Shown here one piece after another: positions 40,965-49,321 of a stretch of DNA of 64,000 nucleotides. The stretch's first letter is position 1. The number at the start of each line of letters is the position of its first letter. The translations under genes were made by a program, and so were the position numbers. Origin of the DNA: Streptosporangium amethystogenes (lineage in GTDB: Bacteria; Actinomycetota; Actinomycetes; Streptosporangiales; Streptosporangiaceae); assembly GCF_000721075.1 (NCBI RefSeq), contig NZ_JOEQ01000005.1, forward strand, positions 62,001 through 126,000, in the 5' to 3' direction. The notes below the pieces were generated by a model, which did not search any database, was not told the origin of the DNA, and saw nothing but the letters and a program-made list of their open reading frames with translations.

Positions 40965-43478
40965 CTAACCGTTGCGTTCGAGCCAGCGCGCGTAGTGGTC
41001 GTCGGCGCGTGCGCGGCCCAGGGCCCGGGCGCGGGCCGGCACGCTCTCCTGTGCCCAGCGGTCCAGGCGCAGGGCCATTCCGGTCGCGAAGTTCTCGCCG
41101 GCCGGGGTCAGCCGCCCGCTGCCGAGCAGGGTGCCGGTCACCAGGTGGGCCGCCTCGCGCCAGCGGAAGAACTCCGAACTCGCGCGCAGGGCCGCCTCCC
41201 CGGTCTCCAGGTGGCGCTGGCGCATCCAGAAGCCGGCCACGCCCAGGAAGGCGTAGGCCCCCTGGAGCAGGCCGGGGACGGGACGGGGATCCTCGCGCCA
41301 GGGAGCGTAGTAGCGCCTGCCGTCGTCGGGAAGGGTCAGGGGGATCAGGTCGAGCAGGGCCGAGAGCTTCGCGTGCTGCGTCTCGTGGGTCAGGGTGACC
41401 GCGAACGTGGAGGCGTCCGGCGGCGTCGACAGGGCCACGCAACCGTACGTCTCGCCGGATGTCGAGCTCGACTGGCCCCGGGCCGGGGCGACCAGCGGGG
41501 TGAGGACCGTGATCGCCGTGACGACCTCATCGGCCACGGCGCGGTGGTGGCGCACCAGCAGATGCCACGCCTCCTCCAGCGTCGACTGCCAGCGCTCGGT
41601 CTCGGCCTCGGTCAGACGCCCGCCGATGTTCGTGGTCTCCGGCATCCGGTACGGGTCGAGGTCGTCGATGACCAGGTGCAGCGGCACGCCGTCCACCTCG
41701 GTGGAGAGCGATCGCAGGCCTTTCCAGCCGGGGGCGTCCCGGCCGGAATCGCGCGGGACGGTGACGATGGTCCCGTCCGCGGTGACCTCGGCACCGCCCT
41801 CGGCACACTCCACCGTGGCCCACGAGACGGTCGGCGACAGGATCGCCTGGCCCAGAGAGGGCAGCGTGACGACCCCCTCCACCGCGGGCACGTCGATGTC
41901 GCAGGCCGTGCCCGAGCGGATCGCCGCCGCGGCGGCGAGCGCGGCGAGCTGCCCCGGTGCCGCGTCCTCGGCGTGAGCGTCGAGCATCTTGACCGTCCGC
42001 CGCGCCCAGGCGCCCACCGAGGGATGGCGCAGAACGGTGTCGACGGCGCCGGGATGACGGCGCTGTACCGTGGCGAGCAGGTCGTAGGCACGGCGGGTGA
42101 CGGCGGCGTCCGGGTGGCCGTTCGCGCGCGCGGCCTCCAGCACTCCCCGTACGAGAAGCACGTGCTTGCTGTGCTGCGCCGCGGAGAGCCTGGCGACCGC
42201 GGCGGCGCCGCCACCGCCGGCGGCGAGCTTGGAGAACACCCCGGCCGTGATCCGGTGCTCACGCAGGTTCATCGTGTCCCTTCCCCGTCGTTTCGATCGA
42301 GCCGGCAGATCGGCCTCGACAGTGCTCTTGACGTGCTTGATGAGTCGGAGCAGGTCGGGGGAGTAGACGGAGGGGTTGGCGAAACCGTGGCCGGAGCGGT
42401 AGCGGTGGGCGTACAACCCCCCTCCGCAGATCCGTGACACCGGGCAGGCCCGGCAGGTGGGACACAGGGCCAGTTCGCCGATCTGGCGGGCGGCGATCGA
42501 GGGAAGGAGCAGGGCGTCGTCGAAGGAGTCACGTGTCACGTGCAGCCCGGTCTCGGGGGCTCCCTGGTAGGCCGACTTCAGCACGTCCGACTGCTCGATG
42601 CCGCCGTCGGTCTCCACTACCACCATCCCCGCGGGGGACAGGCCTATCTGCTCGCTCGACGACGAACCGCCGAGCAACACGTGGATGATCTCGCCGAACA
42701 TCCGGACCCGGGTGGGCCTGCGCGCCGCGCCGTACCACCGGTCGAAGATCGGGATGAGCCAGTCCGCGTACGGTGTCGTCTCCTCGTGGGGAAGCCGGCC
42801 GGCCGGGGGCGCCGACCAGTTGCCGTGCGGTAGCAGGAAGTCGACGGCCGGGGGATCGAAGGCGAGGAGCGCCTCGTAGACCCCGATCGGGTCGTTTCTG
42901 AGATCGACGGTGCACAGCAGGCCGCTGAAGAGATGCCTGAAGGCAGGCGAGGTCAGCAGCCGGAGGGCTCGGGACACCTCGGCATGGCTGCCGCGGCCGC
43001 CTGCGCGCCTGCGGCTGCGGTCGTGCATCGTCTCGTCACCGTCGAGGCTCACCCCGACCCGGATGTCCAGTTCGTCGAGGAGCCGCAGGTAGCTCTCGTC
43101 CAGGCGCAGCCCGTTGGTCTGCAGGCTGGCCCTGACCCGGGTGCCGGCGGCCGCCGAACGGATCCGGGTGACGGTCTCGCGGATCGCCTCGGGGCCGGCG
43201 AGCAGTGGCTCGCCCCCGTGCAGGATGATCTCGATGTCGCGCAGGCCGTGACGGTGGGCGTGCTCGGCGATTCTCGCGGAGGTGGCGGCGACGATCTCCC
43301 GTGACATTTGTTTCGGGCGTGTCAGCCACGACGAATCGGCCATTTCGTACATATAGCAATATTTGCAGGCGAGATCGCACCTACTGTGGATCTTCAAGAT
43401 GAACTGCCGGAACGGCGTCGGCCTCCAGCCGTCGGCCATCAGCCTGCCGATGTCGAGAGTCGACGGCCACTCGCGCAC
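40965..43478 (-). CDS. fxsB: FxsB: radical SAM/SPASM enzyme fused to an HExxH domain (left arm)
   Basis: 837 residues. Radical SAM motif CDLACKYC (Cys 34, 38, 41), glycine motif ILHGGEPLLAG, and a SPASM-like cluster region CPTCRACPVSRIC (Cys 339, 342, 345, 351) followed by GGGLYAHRY. From about 403 a second domain follows with TLTHETQHAKL (HExxH at 698-702) and LPDDGRRYYAPW. FxsB enzymes form a cyclophane-type crosslink at the C-terminal Phe/Ser region of FxsA. HExxH proteins beside such enzymes have, as I recall, been reported as iron/2-oxoglutarate hydroxylases; a peptidase is the other option. GTG 43478 is preceded by a GGGGG-containing site. In the right arm the same two domains are separate genes. 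Confidence 0.88.
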   Translation of the reverse strand: MREWPSTLDIGRLMADGWRPTPFRQFILKIHSRCDLACKYCYMYEMADSSWLTRPKQMSREIVAATSARIAEHAHRHGLRDIEIILHGGEPLLAGPEAIRETVTRIRSAAAGTRVRASLQTNGLRLDESYLRLLDELDIRVGVSLDGDETMHDRSRRRAGGRGSHAEVSRALRLLTSPAFRHLFSGLLCTVDLRNDPIGVYEALLAFDPPAVDFLLPHGNWSAPPAGRLPHEETTPYADWLIPIFDRWYGAARRPTRVRMFGEIIHVLLGGSSSSEQIGLSPAGMVVVETDGGIEQSDVLKSAYQGAPETGLHVTRDSFDDALLLPSIAARQIGELALCPTCRACPVSRICGGGLYAHRYRSGHGFANPSVYSPDLLRLIKHVKSTVEADLPARSKRRGRDTMNLREHRITAGVFSKLAAGGGGAAAVARLSAAQHSKHVLLVRGVLEAARANGHPDAAVTRRAYDLLATVQRRHPGAVDTVLRHPSVGAWARRTVKMLDAHAEDAAPGQLAALAAAAAIRSGTACDIDVPAVEGVVTLPSLGQAILSPTVSWATVECAEGGAEVTADGTIVTVPRDSGRDAPGWKGLRSLSTEVDGVPLHLVIDDLDPYRMPETTNIGGRLTEAETERWQSTLEEAWHLLVRHHRAVADEVVTAITVLTPLVAPARGQSSSTSGETYGCVALSTPPDASTFAVTLTHETQHAKLSALLDLIPLTLPDDGRRYYAPWREDPRPVPGLLQGAYAFLGVAGFWMRQRHLETGEAALRASSEFFRWREAAHLVTGTLLGSGRLTPAGENFATGMALRLDRWAQESVPARARALGRARADDHYARWLERNG

Positions 43479-43584
43479 CGCTGATCAGCCCCCTGATGAG
43501 ACCACGTTATGTGATGCCCGAAAGATGCTTCCACGATAGATGATGGCCGGCCGCCGTTCCAGAGACGGATGAAACCCTTCGGCC
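43479..43584. promoter_or_regulatory. Divergent promoter at the centre of the mirrored locus
   Basis: About 106 bp between the starts of the two FxsB genes, AT-richer than its surroundings. It must hold promoters for both arms' modification genes. I saw no clear operator. Confidence 0.4.
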
Positions 43585-44916
43585 ATGTCGCGGAGCCCAC
43601 TATTTGTAAGCCTGGAACTTGACTATTTGGGAAAACTCATGCCAGATAGGAAATGGCGCAAGAGAGGTGTGCCGCGTTTGCCTGAGAAACTTGACCCCAT
43701 AATCCCGTCACCCAGAAGCGTGTTCCCGGCGACGCTCGATGTCAGGGGATTGCTGGAATCAGGGTGGCGACCGGCGGCTTTCCGGCAGTTCATCTTGAAG
43801 ATCCACAGCAGGTGCGACCTCGCCTGTCGCCACTGCTACGTCTACGAGATGGCGGACCAGTCCTGGAGGGCACAGCCGAGGCGCATGTCGGAGGCGATCG
43901 TCGACCGCACGGCGAAGCGCATAGCCGAGCACGCGTTCACCCACGAGCTGGCCGAGGTGGAGGTCGTCCTGCACGGCGGTGAGCCCCTTCTGGCCGGGCC
44001 GGATCTCATCTCCTACGCCGTGCGCGCCATCAGGGGGGCCGCCGCCGACGTCGGGACCCGCGTCCATGTCGGCGTGCAGACCAACGGGCTGCGCCTGGAC
44101 GAGAACTACCTGCGGCTCTTCGACAGCCTGGAGATCCGGGTCGGGGTGAGCCTGGACGGCTACGCGGAGGGTCACGACCGGCATCGGCGCCACGCGGACG
44201 GCAGGGGAAGTCACGCGAAGGTGGCGGCCTCGCTCCGCAGGCTGACCGGCGGCCCCTTCCACCACCTGTTCAGCGGCCTGCTGTGCACCATCGACGTCCG
44301 CAACGATCCGCTGGCGACCTACGAGGCGCTTCTGGAGTTCGATCCCCCGGCCGTCGACTTCCTGCTCCCGCACGGCAACTGGTCCACCCCGCCGCCCTTC
44401 CGCGTTCCGGAGGCGGGGGTGACGCCGTACGCCGACTGGCTCATCCCGATCTTCGACCGCTGGTACGGATCGGTCGCCGACCAGACGGAGGTCCGGCTGT
44501 TCCGCGAGATCATGCGCCTGCTGACGGGAGGCGCCTCGCGCAGCGAGACCGTGGGACTCTCACCCGCCCGGATGGCCGTCGTGGAGACCGACGGCAGCAT
44601 CGAGCAGTCGGACATCCTGAAGTCCAGCTACCACGGGGCGGCCGCGACCCGCCTGCACCTGCTCCGCGACTCGTTCGACGCCGCGCTCACCCACCCGTCC
44701 ATGGCGGCCAGGCAGATCGGCGAGCTCGCGCTGGCACCCGTCTGCCTGGCCTGTGACATCCACTCGGTCTGCGGCGGCGGGCTGTACGCGCACAGGTACA
44801 GCGAGGCCGCCGGCTTTCTGGGACCTTCGGTCTACTGCCCCGACCTGTACCGGCTGATCACCCATATCCGCACCCGGCTCGCGCGGGATGTCGCCAGGCT
44901 GAAGGGAAGCCGATGA
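43585..44916 (+). CDS. fxsB: FxsB radical SAM/SPASM enzyme, split form (right arm)
   Basis: 443 residues from ATG 43585; ATG 43639 or a GTG near 43720 (aligning with the left-arm start) are alternatives because the first 45 residues have no counterpart there. Radical SAM motif CDLACRHC (Cys 77, 81, 84) and VLHGGEPLLAG. The SPASM-like region reads APVCLACDIHSVC: the first Cys of the left-arm enzyme is Ala 384 here, while a Cys occurs later (Cys 418 in VYCPDL) where the left arm has Ser 373. It ends after the radical SAM part and overlaps the HExxH gene by four bases (ATGA). Confidence 0.88.
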   Translation: MSRSPLFVSLELDYLGKLMPDRKWRKRGVPRLPEKLDPIIPSPRSVFPATLDVRGLLESGWRPAAFRQFILKIHSRCDLACRHCYVYEMADQSWRAQPRRMSEAIVDRTAKRIAEHAFTHELAEVEVVLHGGEPLLAGPDLISYAVRAIRGAAADVGTRVHVGVQTNGLRLDENYLRLFDSLEIRVGVSLDGYAEGHDRHRRHADGRGSHAKVAASLRRLTGGPFHHLFSGLLCTIDVRNDPLATYEALLEFDPPAVDFLLPHGNWSTPPPFRVPEAGVTPYADWLIPIFDRWYGSVADQTEVRLFREIMRLLTGGASRSETVGLSPARMAVVETDGSIEQSDILKSSYHGAAATRLHLLRDSFDAALTHPSMAARQIGELALAPVCLACDIHSVCGGGLYAHRYSEAAGFLGPSVYCPDLYRLITHIRTRLARDVARLKGSR

Positions 44917-46217
44917 GGCACGGTTCGCAGCAGGTGTCCGACAAGACGTTTCTCACGCTGGCGGTCGGTGAGGGCGGTGCCGGCGCCGTGGCCGAGCTGC
45001 GGACCGCGCAGCGCGCCAGGAACAGGGTGCTGGTGCGAGGTGTCGTCGGCGAGGCGCGGTCGGCCGGGCATCCCGGCGCCGCCCTGGCGATGCGCGCCTA
45101 CGGCCTGCTGTCCGAACTGGAGGGGCAGGCGGACGAGGAGGTCGAGCGCCTGCTGAGGTATCCGGCGGTGGGGGCGTGGGCGTGGCGGACCTACCGGTCC
45201 CTGCGGAGCGGGGATGACAGCCGCGACGATCCCGCGCAGCTGGGCGCACTGGCCGTGGTGGTCGCGGTGCGGGCCCGGGTCCGGTGCCGGGTCCGGTTGC
45301 CCGTCCGCGACAGCACGATCATGCTGCCGTCCCTGGGGCGCCTCACTCTCCCCGCCGGCGCGCCGGCCACGGTCGACGTCGAGGTGCGGCCGGACGGGGA
45401 CGGCGCCGAACTCGACGCCGGCGGCCTGACGGTCCGCGTCGCCCCCCCGGGCGACCGGCCCGGCTGGCAGGCGCTGCGCGGCTGGTCGGTGATCCCGGGG
45501 TTCGACCTGGTCGTCGACGACCTCGACCCGTACCGGTGGCCCGTGGAAGGGGTCACCGAGCCGCGGCTCGGCCGCGAGCGGCTCCGCGCGTGGCGGGCGC
45601 ACCTGGACGACGCGTGGCGCGTCCTGACCGCCCACCACCGGCACGTGGCGGAGGAGGTGAGCTCCACGGTGTCGGTGCTCACCCCCGTCAAGGCGCCGGA
45701 CAGGGGGCAGAACAGCGCTTCGACCCGCGAGGCGTTCGGGACCGTCGCGATGTCCGACCCGTGGCACGGCCTGGGGCTCGCCGCCACGCTCGCGCACGAG
45801 ATCCAGCACGCGAAGCTGACGGCGCTGACCGACGTGATCCCGCTGACCCTGCCGGACGACGGCAGACGCTACTACGCGCCCTGGCGGGACGACCCGCGCC
45901 CCGCCTATGGCCTGCTGCAGGGTTCGTACGCCTATCTCGGGGTGGCGGAGTTCTGGCGGAGGCAGCACAGGTTCGAGCGGGACGCCGAGGCGTTCCGGGC
46001 ACGCGTGGAACTCGCCCGGTGGAGGCGGGGCGCCTACCAGGTCACCGGCACGCTGCTGGCCAGCGGGAGCCTGAACGAGCGCGGAGAGGAGTTCGTGGCC
46101 TGCATGAGGAGAACCCTCGAAGAGTGCGCCGCCGAACCGGTGGACGACCTCGCGGAGGCACAGGCCCTCCGCGAGGCGGAGCGGCACCTCGACGCCTGGC
46201 GGAGGCGCAACACCTGA
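44913..46217 (+). CDS. HExxH-motif putative peptide-modification protein (right arm)
   Basis: 434 residues, homologous throughout to residues ~403-837 of the left-arm FxsB fusion. Shared stretches include LPSLGRLTLP, VVDDLDPYRWP, ATLAHEIQHAKLTALTDVIPLTLPDDGRRYYAPWRDDPRP and GSYAYLGVAEFWRRQ. HEIQH lies at about 295-299. It starts inside the last codon of the radical SAM gene, so the two proteins are made together. Whether HExxH holds zinc (peptidase) or iron (hydroxylase) cannot be told. Convergent with FxsT2, 11 bp between stops. Confidence 0.85.
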   Translation: MRHGSQQVSDKTFLTLAVGEGGAGAVAELRTAQRARNRVLVRGVVGEARSAGHPGAALAMRAYGLLSELEGQADEEVERLLRYPAVGAWAWRTYRSLRSGDDSRDDPAQLGALAVVVAVRARVRCRVRLPVRDSTIMLPSLGRLTLPAGAPATVDVEVRPDGDGAELDAGGLTVRVAPPGDRPGWQALRGWSVIPGFDLVVDDLDPYRWPVEGVTEPRLGRERLRAWRAHLDDAWRVLTAHHRHVAEEVSSTVSVLTPVKAPDRGQNSASTREAFGTVAMSDPWHGLGLAATLAHEIQHAKLTALTDVIPLTLPDDGRRYYAPWRDDPRPAYGLLQGSYAYLGVAEFWRRQHRFERDAEAFRARVELARWRRGAYQVTGTLLASGSLNERGEEFVACMRRTLEECAAEPVDDLAEAQALREAERHLDAWRRRNT

Positions 46218-46228
46218 CCTCGGCGTGG

Positions 46229-48784
46229 TCAGATCGGCGGGGGGTCGAAGTCGCAGTCGATGCGTCGGCCCTCACTCGCGAGGATGGCGTCGGGGTGGCC
46301 GGCCTCCAGGGGACGCTCATAGTGCCGCATCGTGTCGTGGTACAGCAGCTCGGCCTCCTTCTCCGCGCCGGCGGCTCTCAGATCGAGGACGAGGTTGCCG
46401 GCGCAGGCCAGGCTCAGGAAGTGGTTCTCGCCGAAGAGCTTCTGCAGCCTGTTCAGCGTCTCCCTGCCGAGCTCGCACGCCTGGGTGAACTCTCCCAGGA
46501 TCGCCAGGTCCGTCTGGAGGCTGATGGCGCACGTCAGCGGGTAGTGGTGCTCCCTGCCGACCTTGGCGATCAGGCCGCGCACCGCCTGCTCGTTCAGCCG
46601 GCGGGCCGTCTCGACCTCGCCTCGCAGGCGGTGCAGGATCGCCAGGTTGCCGCCGCAGGCGAAGCCGTAGGGGTGCCCCTCGCCGAACACCCGGGGATAC
46701 AGTGCGACCGTCCTGTTCGCTATCGCGAACGACTCCTCAAGCTCGCCGGTCACCCGCAGGGAGTTGGACAGGTTGATCGCGGCCGCCATCGTGTCGGCGT
46801 GCTCGTCTCCGAAGAGCCGCTGGAGCCGGGTGTGCGTGTCACGCGCGAGGTCCAGCGCCTCGGAGATCTCTCCGGCCCGGCGCTTCGCGATCGACAGGTC
46901 CTTGGCCGTCAGCAGGGTGAAGTGATGGTCGAGCGTCAGCTCCTGGACACCGTAGGCGTAGGCCTCCTCGCCCAGGTCGCAGGCCTCGGTGTAGTCGCCG
47001 CAGAGCCGTACCGCCCTGGCCAGGCCGTTCCAGGACAGCAGCAGGGTGCTCTTGCCGATGCCCCCCATCGCGTCGCTCATCTCCAGGTATGTCTCCTGGT
47101 GCAACCGTCGTGCCGCCTGGTAGTCACTGGTCAGCGCGTAGTCGAGGGCCAGGCTGTTGAGCACGCGCAACGTGGCGGGGTCGCTGGGGCCCCGGTTGGC
47201 GATGTGGGCGTCCCGGGACTCGCCGTCCAGCTTGCGGGCGGCGGCGAAGTCGCCGCGGGCCCGCAGGGAGGCCCCGTACCCGTTGGTCGTCAGGAGCGTC
47301 TCGCGGTGGTCGGGACCGAGGATGGCGCGCATGTCGTCGAGGGTCTGGTGGTCGACCTCGTAGGCCGCGGCGTACTGGCCGAGCGCCCGCAGGACATTGC
47401 CCAGGTGCCGGTGCGCGACGAGCACGTCCAGGTGCTTCGGCCCGCTGACCTCGCTCCATCTCCTGATGAAGCTGGTGAGGAAGGAGTGGGCCGACTGGTA
47501 GTTGCCCGACGTGTACAGGTAGCGGACCACGTTGAGGGCGAACTGCCTGGCCGCGGGGTCCGTACACTCCTCCAGACCGGAGGGGGTGACGTGCGCGACC
47601 AGCTCCTCGAAGCTGCGCCACCTGTCGGTCTCGTCGGGGTCGTTCGGGGCGCTGCCGGCCAGCAGCACGTGCACCTCGTGCCGGATGTCCGTCTGATCCT
47701 CTTCGGGCAGGTCGTCACGGAGCAGCGCCTGGATCAGCCGGTGAACCTGGATCGTGCGGGTGGTGGGCTCGATCCTGGCCAGGGCGAAGCGTCTCAGCTC
47801 GCTCAGTGCCGTGGCGAGCAGGATCGGATCAGAAAGGATCTTGCTGAGCCGGGGGACGACGGCCTTGTTGCCCCTGCGGAAGACGTCGCGCGGAATGGGC
47901 TCGGGGCCGAAGAAGGCACAGCATCGCAGGAGCGTGATGGCCTCGGGAAGGCGGTCCTGCAGGAGCGACACCGACACCTTCCAGGCCGCCGTCATCGACA
48001 GCGGATACCCCGGTGCCCTGTTGACGCCCAGCAGCCTGCTCGCCTGCTCGCTGAGCTGCTCCAGGTACTCGTCGACGGACATGCCGGTCTCGTACTGCAG
48101 CGCGCCGGCCTGCTCCAGAGCCAGCGGGAGGTCGCCGAGCTGCTCGGCCAGCCGCGAGGCGTCGTCGTCGGGAACCTCCCGGCGCAGGCGTTTCTTCAGG
48201 AACGCCACGCTTTCCTCGCGGGTGAAGACGTCGACCTGGAGGGTCTCGAAGTGGTCCTCCCACTTGGGGTTGCGCGAGGTGATCAGGACGTGACCCGGCC
48301 CGCGCGGGATGAACTCCTCGACCTGTCCGGGATCCTCGGCGTTGTCGAAGATCAGCAGCCAGCGGCGGTAGGGGTTGCCGTTCTGCAGCGTCCTGCGCAC
48401 GGCCTCGGCGGCCTCCTCGACACCGGTGGCGGAGGCGGGAGGCAGCCCCAGGTGGGGTGCCATCGCGGCCAGTGCGGACGGCACCAGCACGCGCTGGTCG
48501 GCGGGGATCCACCAGACGAGGTCGTAGTGCGACCGGTAGCGGTGGGCGTACTCGATGGCCAGGTGTGTTTTGCCGACACCGCCCCACCCCTGCAGCGCCT
48601 GGGGCTGGGGCACGACGGCGGTGACGGTGCTGATGCCCTGGCGGAGCCTGACGAGCAGGTCGTCTCGCCCGGTGAAGTTCCTGTTGCGGGGCGGCACCTT
48701 CTCCCAGACCTCGGGCTGCCGTTCCGGCACCGTGTTCGCCGCGTGTGAAAGCTCCACCACCTCGGGCCTCCGTTTTTTAGCCAA
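46229..48784 (-). CDS. fxsT: FxsT: NB-ARC ATPase with tetratricopeptide repeats (right arm)
   Basis: 851 residues. It is homologous over its full length to the left-arm FxsT: Walker A GWGGVGKTHLAIEYAH (66-81), LLIFDNAEDPGQVEEFIPRGPGHVLITSRN, PLALEQAGALQYETGMSVDEYL, LLRCCAFFGPEPIPRDVF, then TPR units to the end, which finishes CDFDPPPI against FDFDPPAL in the other copy. Divergent from FxsA2, as in the left arm. It is probably a sensor or scaffold; no effector domain is visible in the chain. Confidence 0.85.
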   Translation of the reverse strand: MAKKRRPEVVELSHAANTVPERQPEVWEKVPPRNRNFTGRDDLLVRLRQGISTVTAVVPQPQALQGWGGVGKTHLAIEYAHRYRSHYDLVWWIPADQRVLVPSALAAMAPHLGLPPASATGVEEAAEAVRRTLQNGNPYRRWLLIFDNAEDPGQVEEFIPRGPGHVLITSRNPKWEDHFETLQVDVFTREESVAFLKKRLRREVPDDDASRLAEQLGDLPLALEQAGALQYETGMSVDEYLEQLSEQASRLLGVNRAPGYPLSMTAAWKVSVSLLQDRLPEAITLLRCCAFFGPEPIPRDVFRRGNKAVVPRLSKILSDPILLATALSELRRFALARIEPTTRTIQVHRLIQALLRDDLPEEDQTDIRHEVHVLLAGSAPNDPDETDRWRSFEELVAHVTPSGLEECTDPAARQFALNVVRYLYTSGNYQSAHSFLTSFIRRWSEVSGPKHLDVLVAHRHLGNVLRALGQYAAAYEVDHQTLDDMRAILGPDHRETLLTTNGYGASLRARGDFAAARKLDGESRDAHIANRGPSDPATLRVLNSLALDYALTSDYQAARRLHQETYLEMSDAMGGIGKSTLLLSWNGLARAVRLCGDYTEACDLGEEAYAYGVQELTLDHHFTLLTAKDLSIAKRRAGEISEALDLARDTHTRLQRLFGDEHADTMAAAINLSNSLRVTGELEESFAIANRTVALYPRVFGEGHPYGFACGGNLAILHRLRGEVETARRLNEQAVRGLIAKVGREHHYPLTCAISLQTDLAILGEFTQACELGRETLNRLQKLFGENHFLSLACAGNLVLDLRAAGAEKEAELLYHDTMRHYERPLEAGHPDAILASEGRRIDCDFDPPPI

Positions 48785-48867
48785 AGGGATCGTACGGTCA
48801 TCCTAAAGGTTGATTCGGCGAGTGGGGTATTACAGAATCGCATAGTAAGAAGAAAGCGGCCTGGAGA

Positions 48868-48908
48868 CTTTCGAAAGGGACGTCGTTTCGCATTTTTTAG
48901 GACGTCCC
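48868..48908. promoter_or_regulatory. Inverted repeats in the FxsT2/FxsA2 divergent promoter
   Basis: CTTTCGAAAG (48868-48877) is a perfect palindrome. It overlaps by one base GGGACGTC (48877-48884), which pairs with GACGTCCC (48901-48908) across 16 AT-rich bases. Likely operator DNA for FxsA2; FxsA1 shows nothing obviously similar. Confidence 0.5.
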
Positions 48909-48961
48909 AAAACCCGGATGGTGGTCGAGGCCGGATCCGGAGCGATGTAAGGGGAGCGCGC

Positions 48962-49120
48962 ATGCGCGATGACGGCTCAAGATCAAAGATTTTCGTCGAC
49001 CTCGGCGGCCTCTCCCTGGAGATGCTCGGTGAGATCGAGGACCACTCCCTGCGGAGGGCGCTGGAGCCGTTGTTTCTGGAGACGGCGGAGCCGACGGCCG
49101 GATTCACCAGCTCGATCTGA
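48962..49120 (+). CDS. fxsA: FxSxx-COOH RiPP precursor FxsA, right arm
   Basis: 52 residues beginning MRDDGSRSKIFVDLGGL and ending AGFTSSI at the stop, matching F-x-S-x-x-COOH. ATG 48962 follows AGGGGAG at good spacing. The leader stretch DLGGLSLEMLGEI parallels DLTGLNLADLDKI of the left-arm peptide, and the last residues (GF-x-SSI) are identical but for Asp/Thr. Too short for most gene callers. Followed by the SIR2-like and NTPase genes in the same direction, as in the other arm. Confidence 0.9.
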   Translation: MRDDGSRSKIFVDLGGLSLEMLGEIEDHSLRRALEPLFLETAEPTAGFTSSI

Positions 49121-49321
49121 ACGGTCACCCTGCCGTTTCACGCGGGTCACGGCAGAAAGGTGATCGTGAATCATTCGCCTGCTCCGGGCGTGCCGTCGGG
49201 ACAAACGTCGGCGAGACAAGAGGTGCCTTCCCTCGCCGGAGGGATTGACCATGCCAATAGAGTCGTACGGCATCGAGTCCATGATCCGATTGGACCTCTT
49301 GCCCGTGAGGTGGTGCCCTGC
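49121..49321. other. Gap between FxsA2 and SIR2-2
   Basis: About 200 bp; the SIR2 frame is open through most of it (to 49160) but its translation does not resemble the left-arm protein before about 49322. I see no convincing terminator or promoter. Confidence 0.3.
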
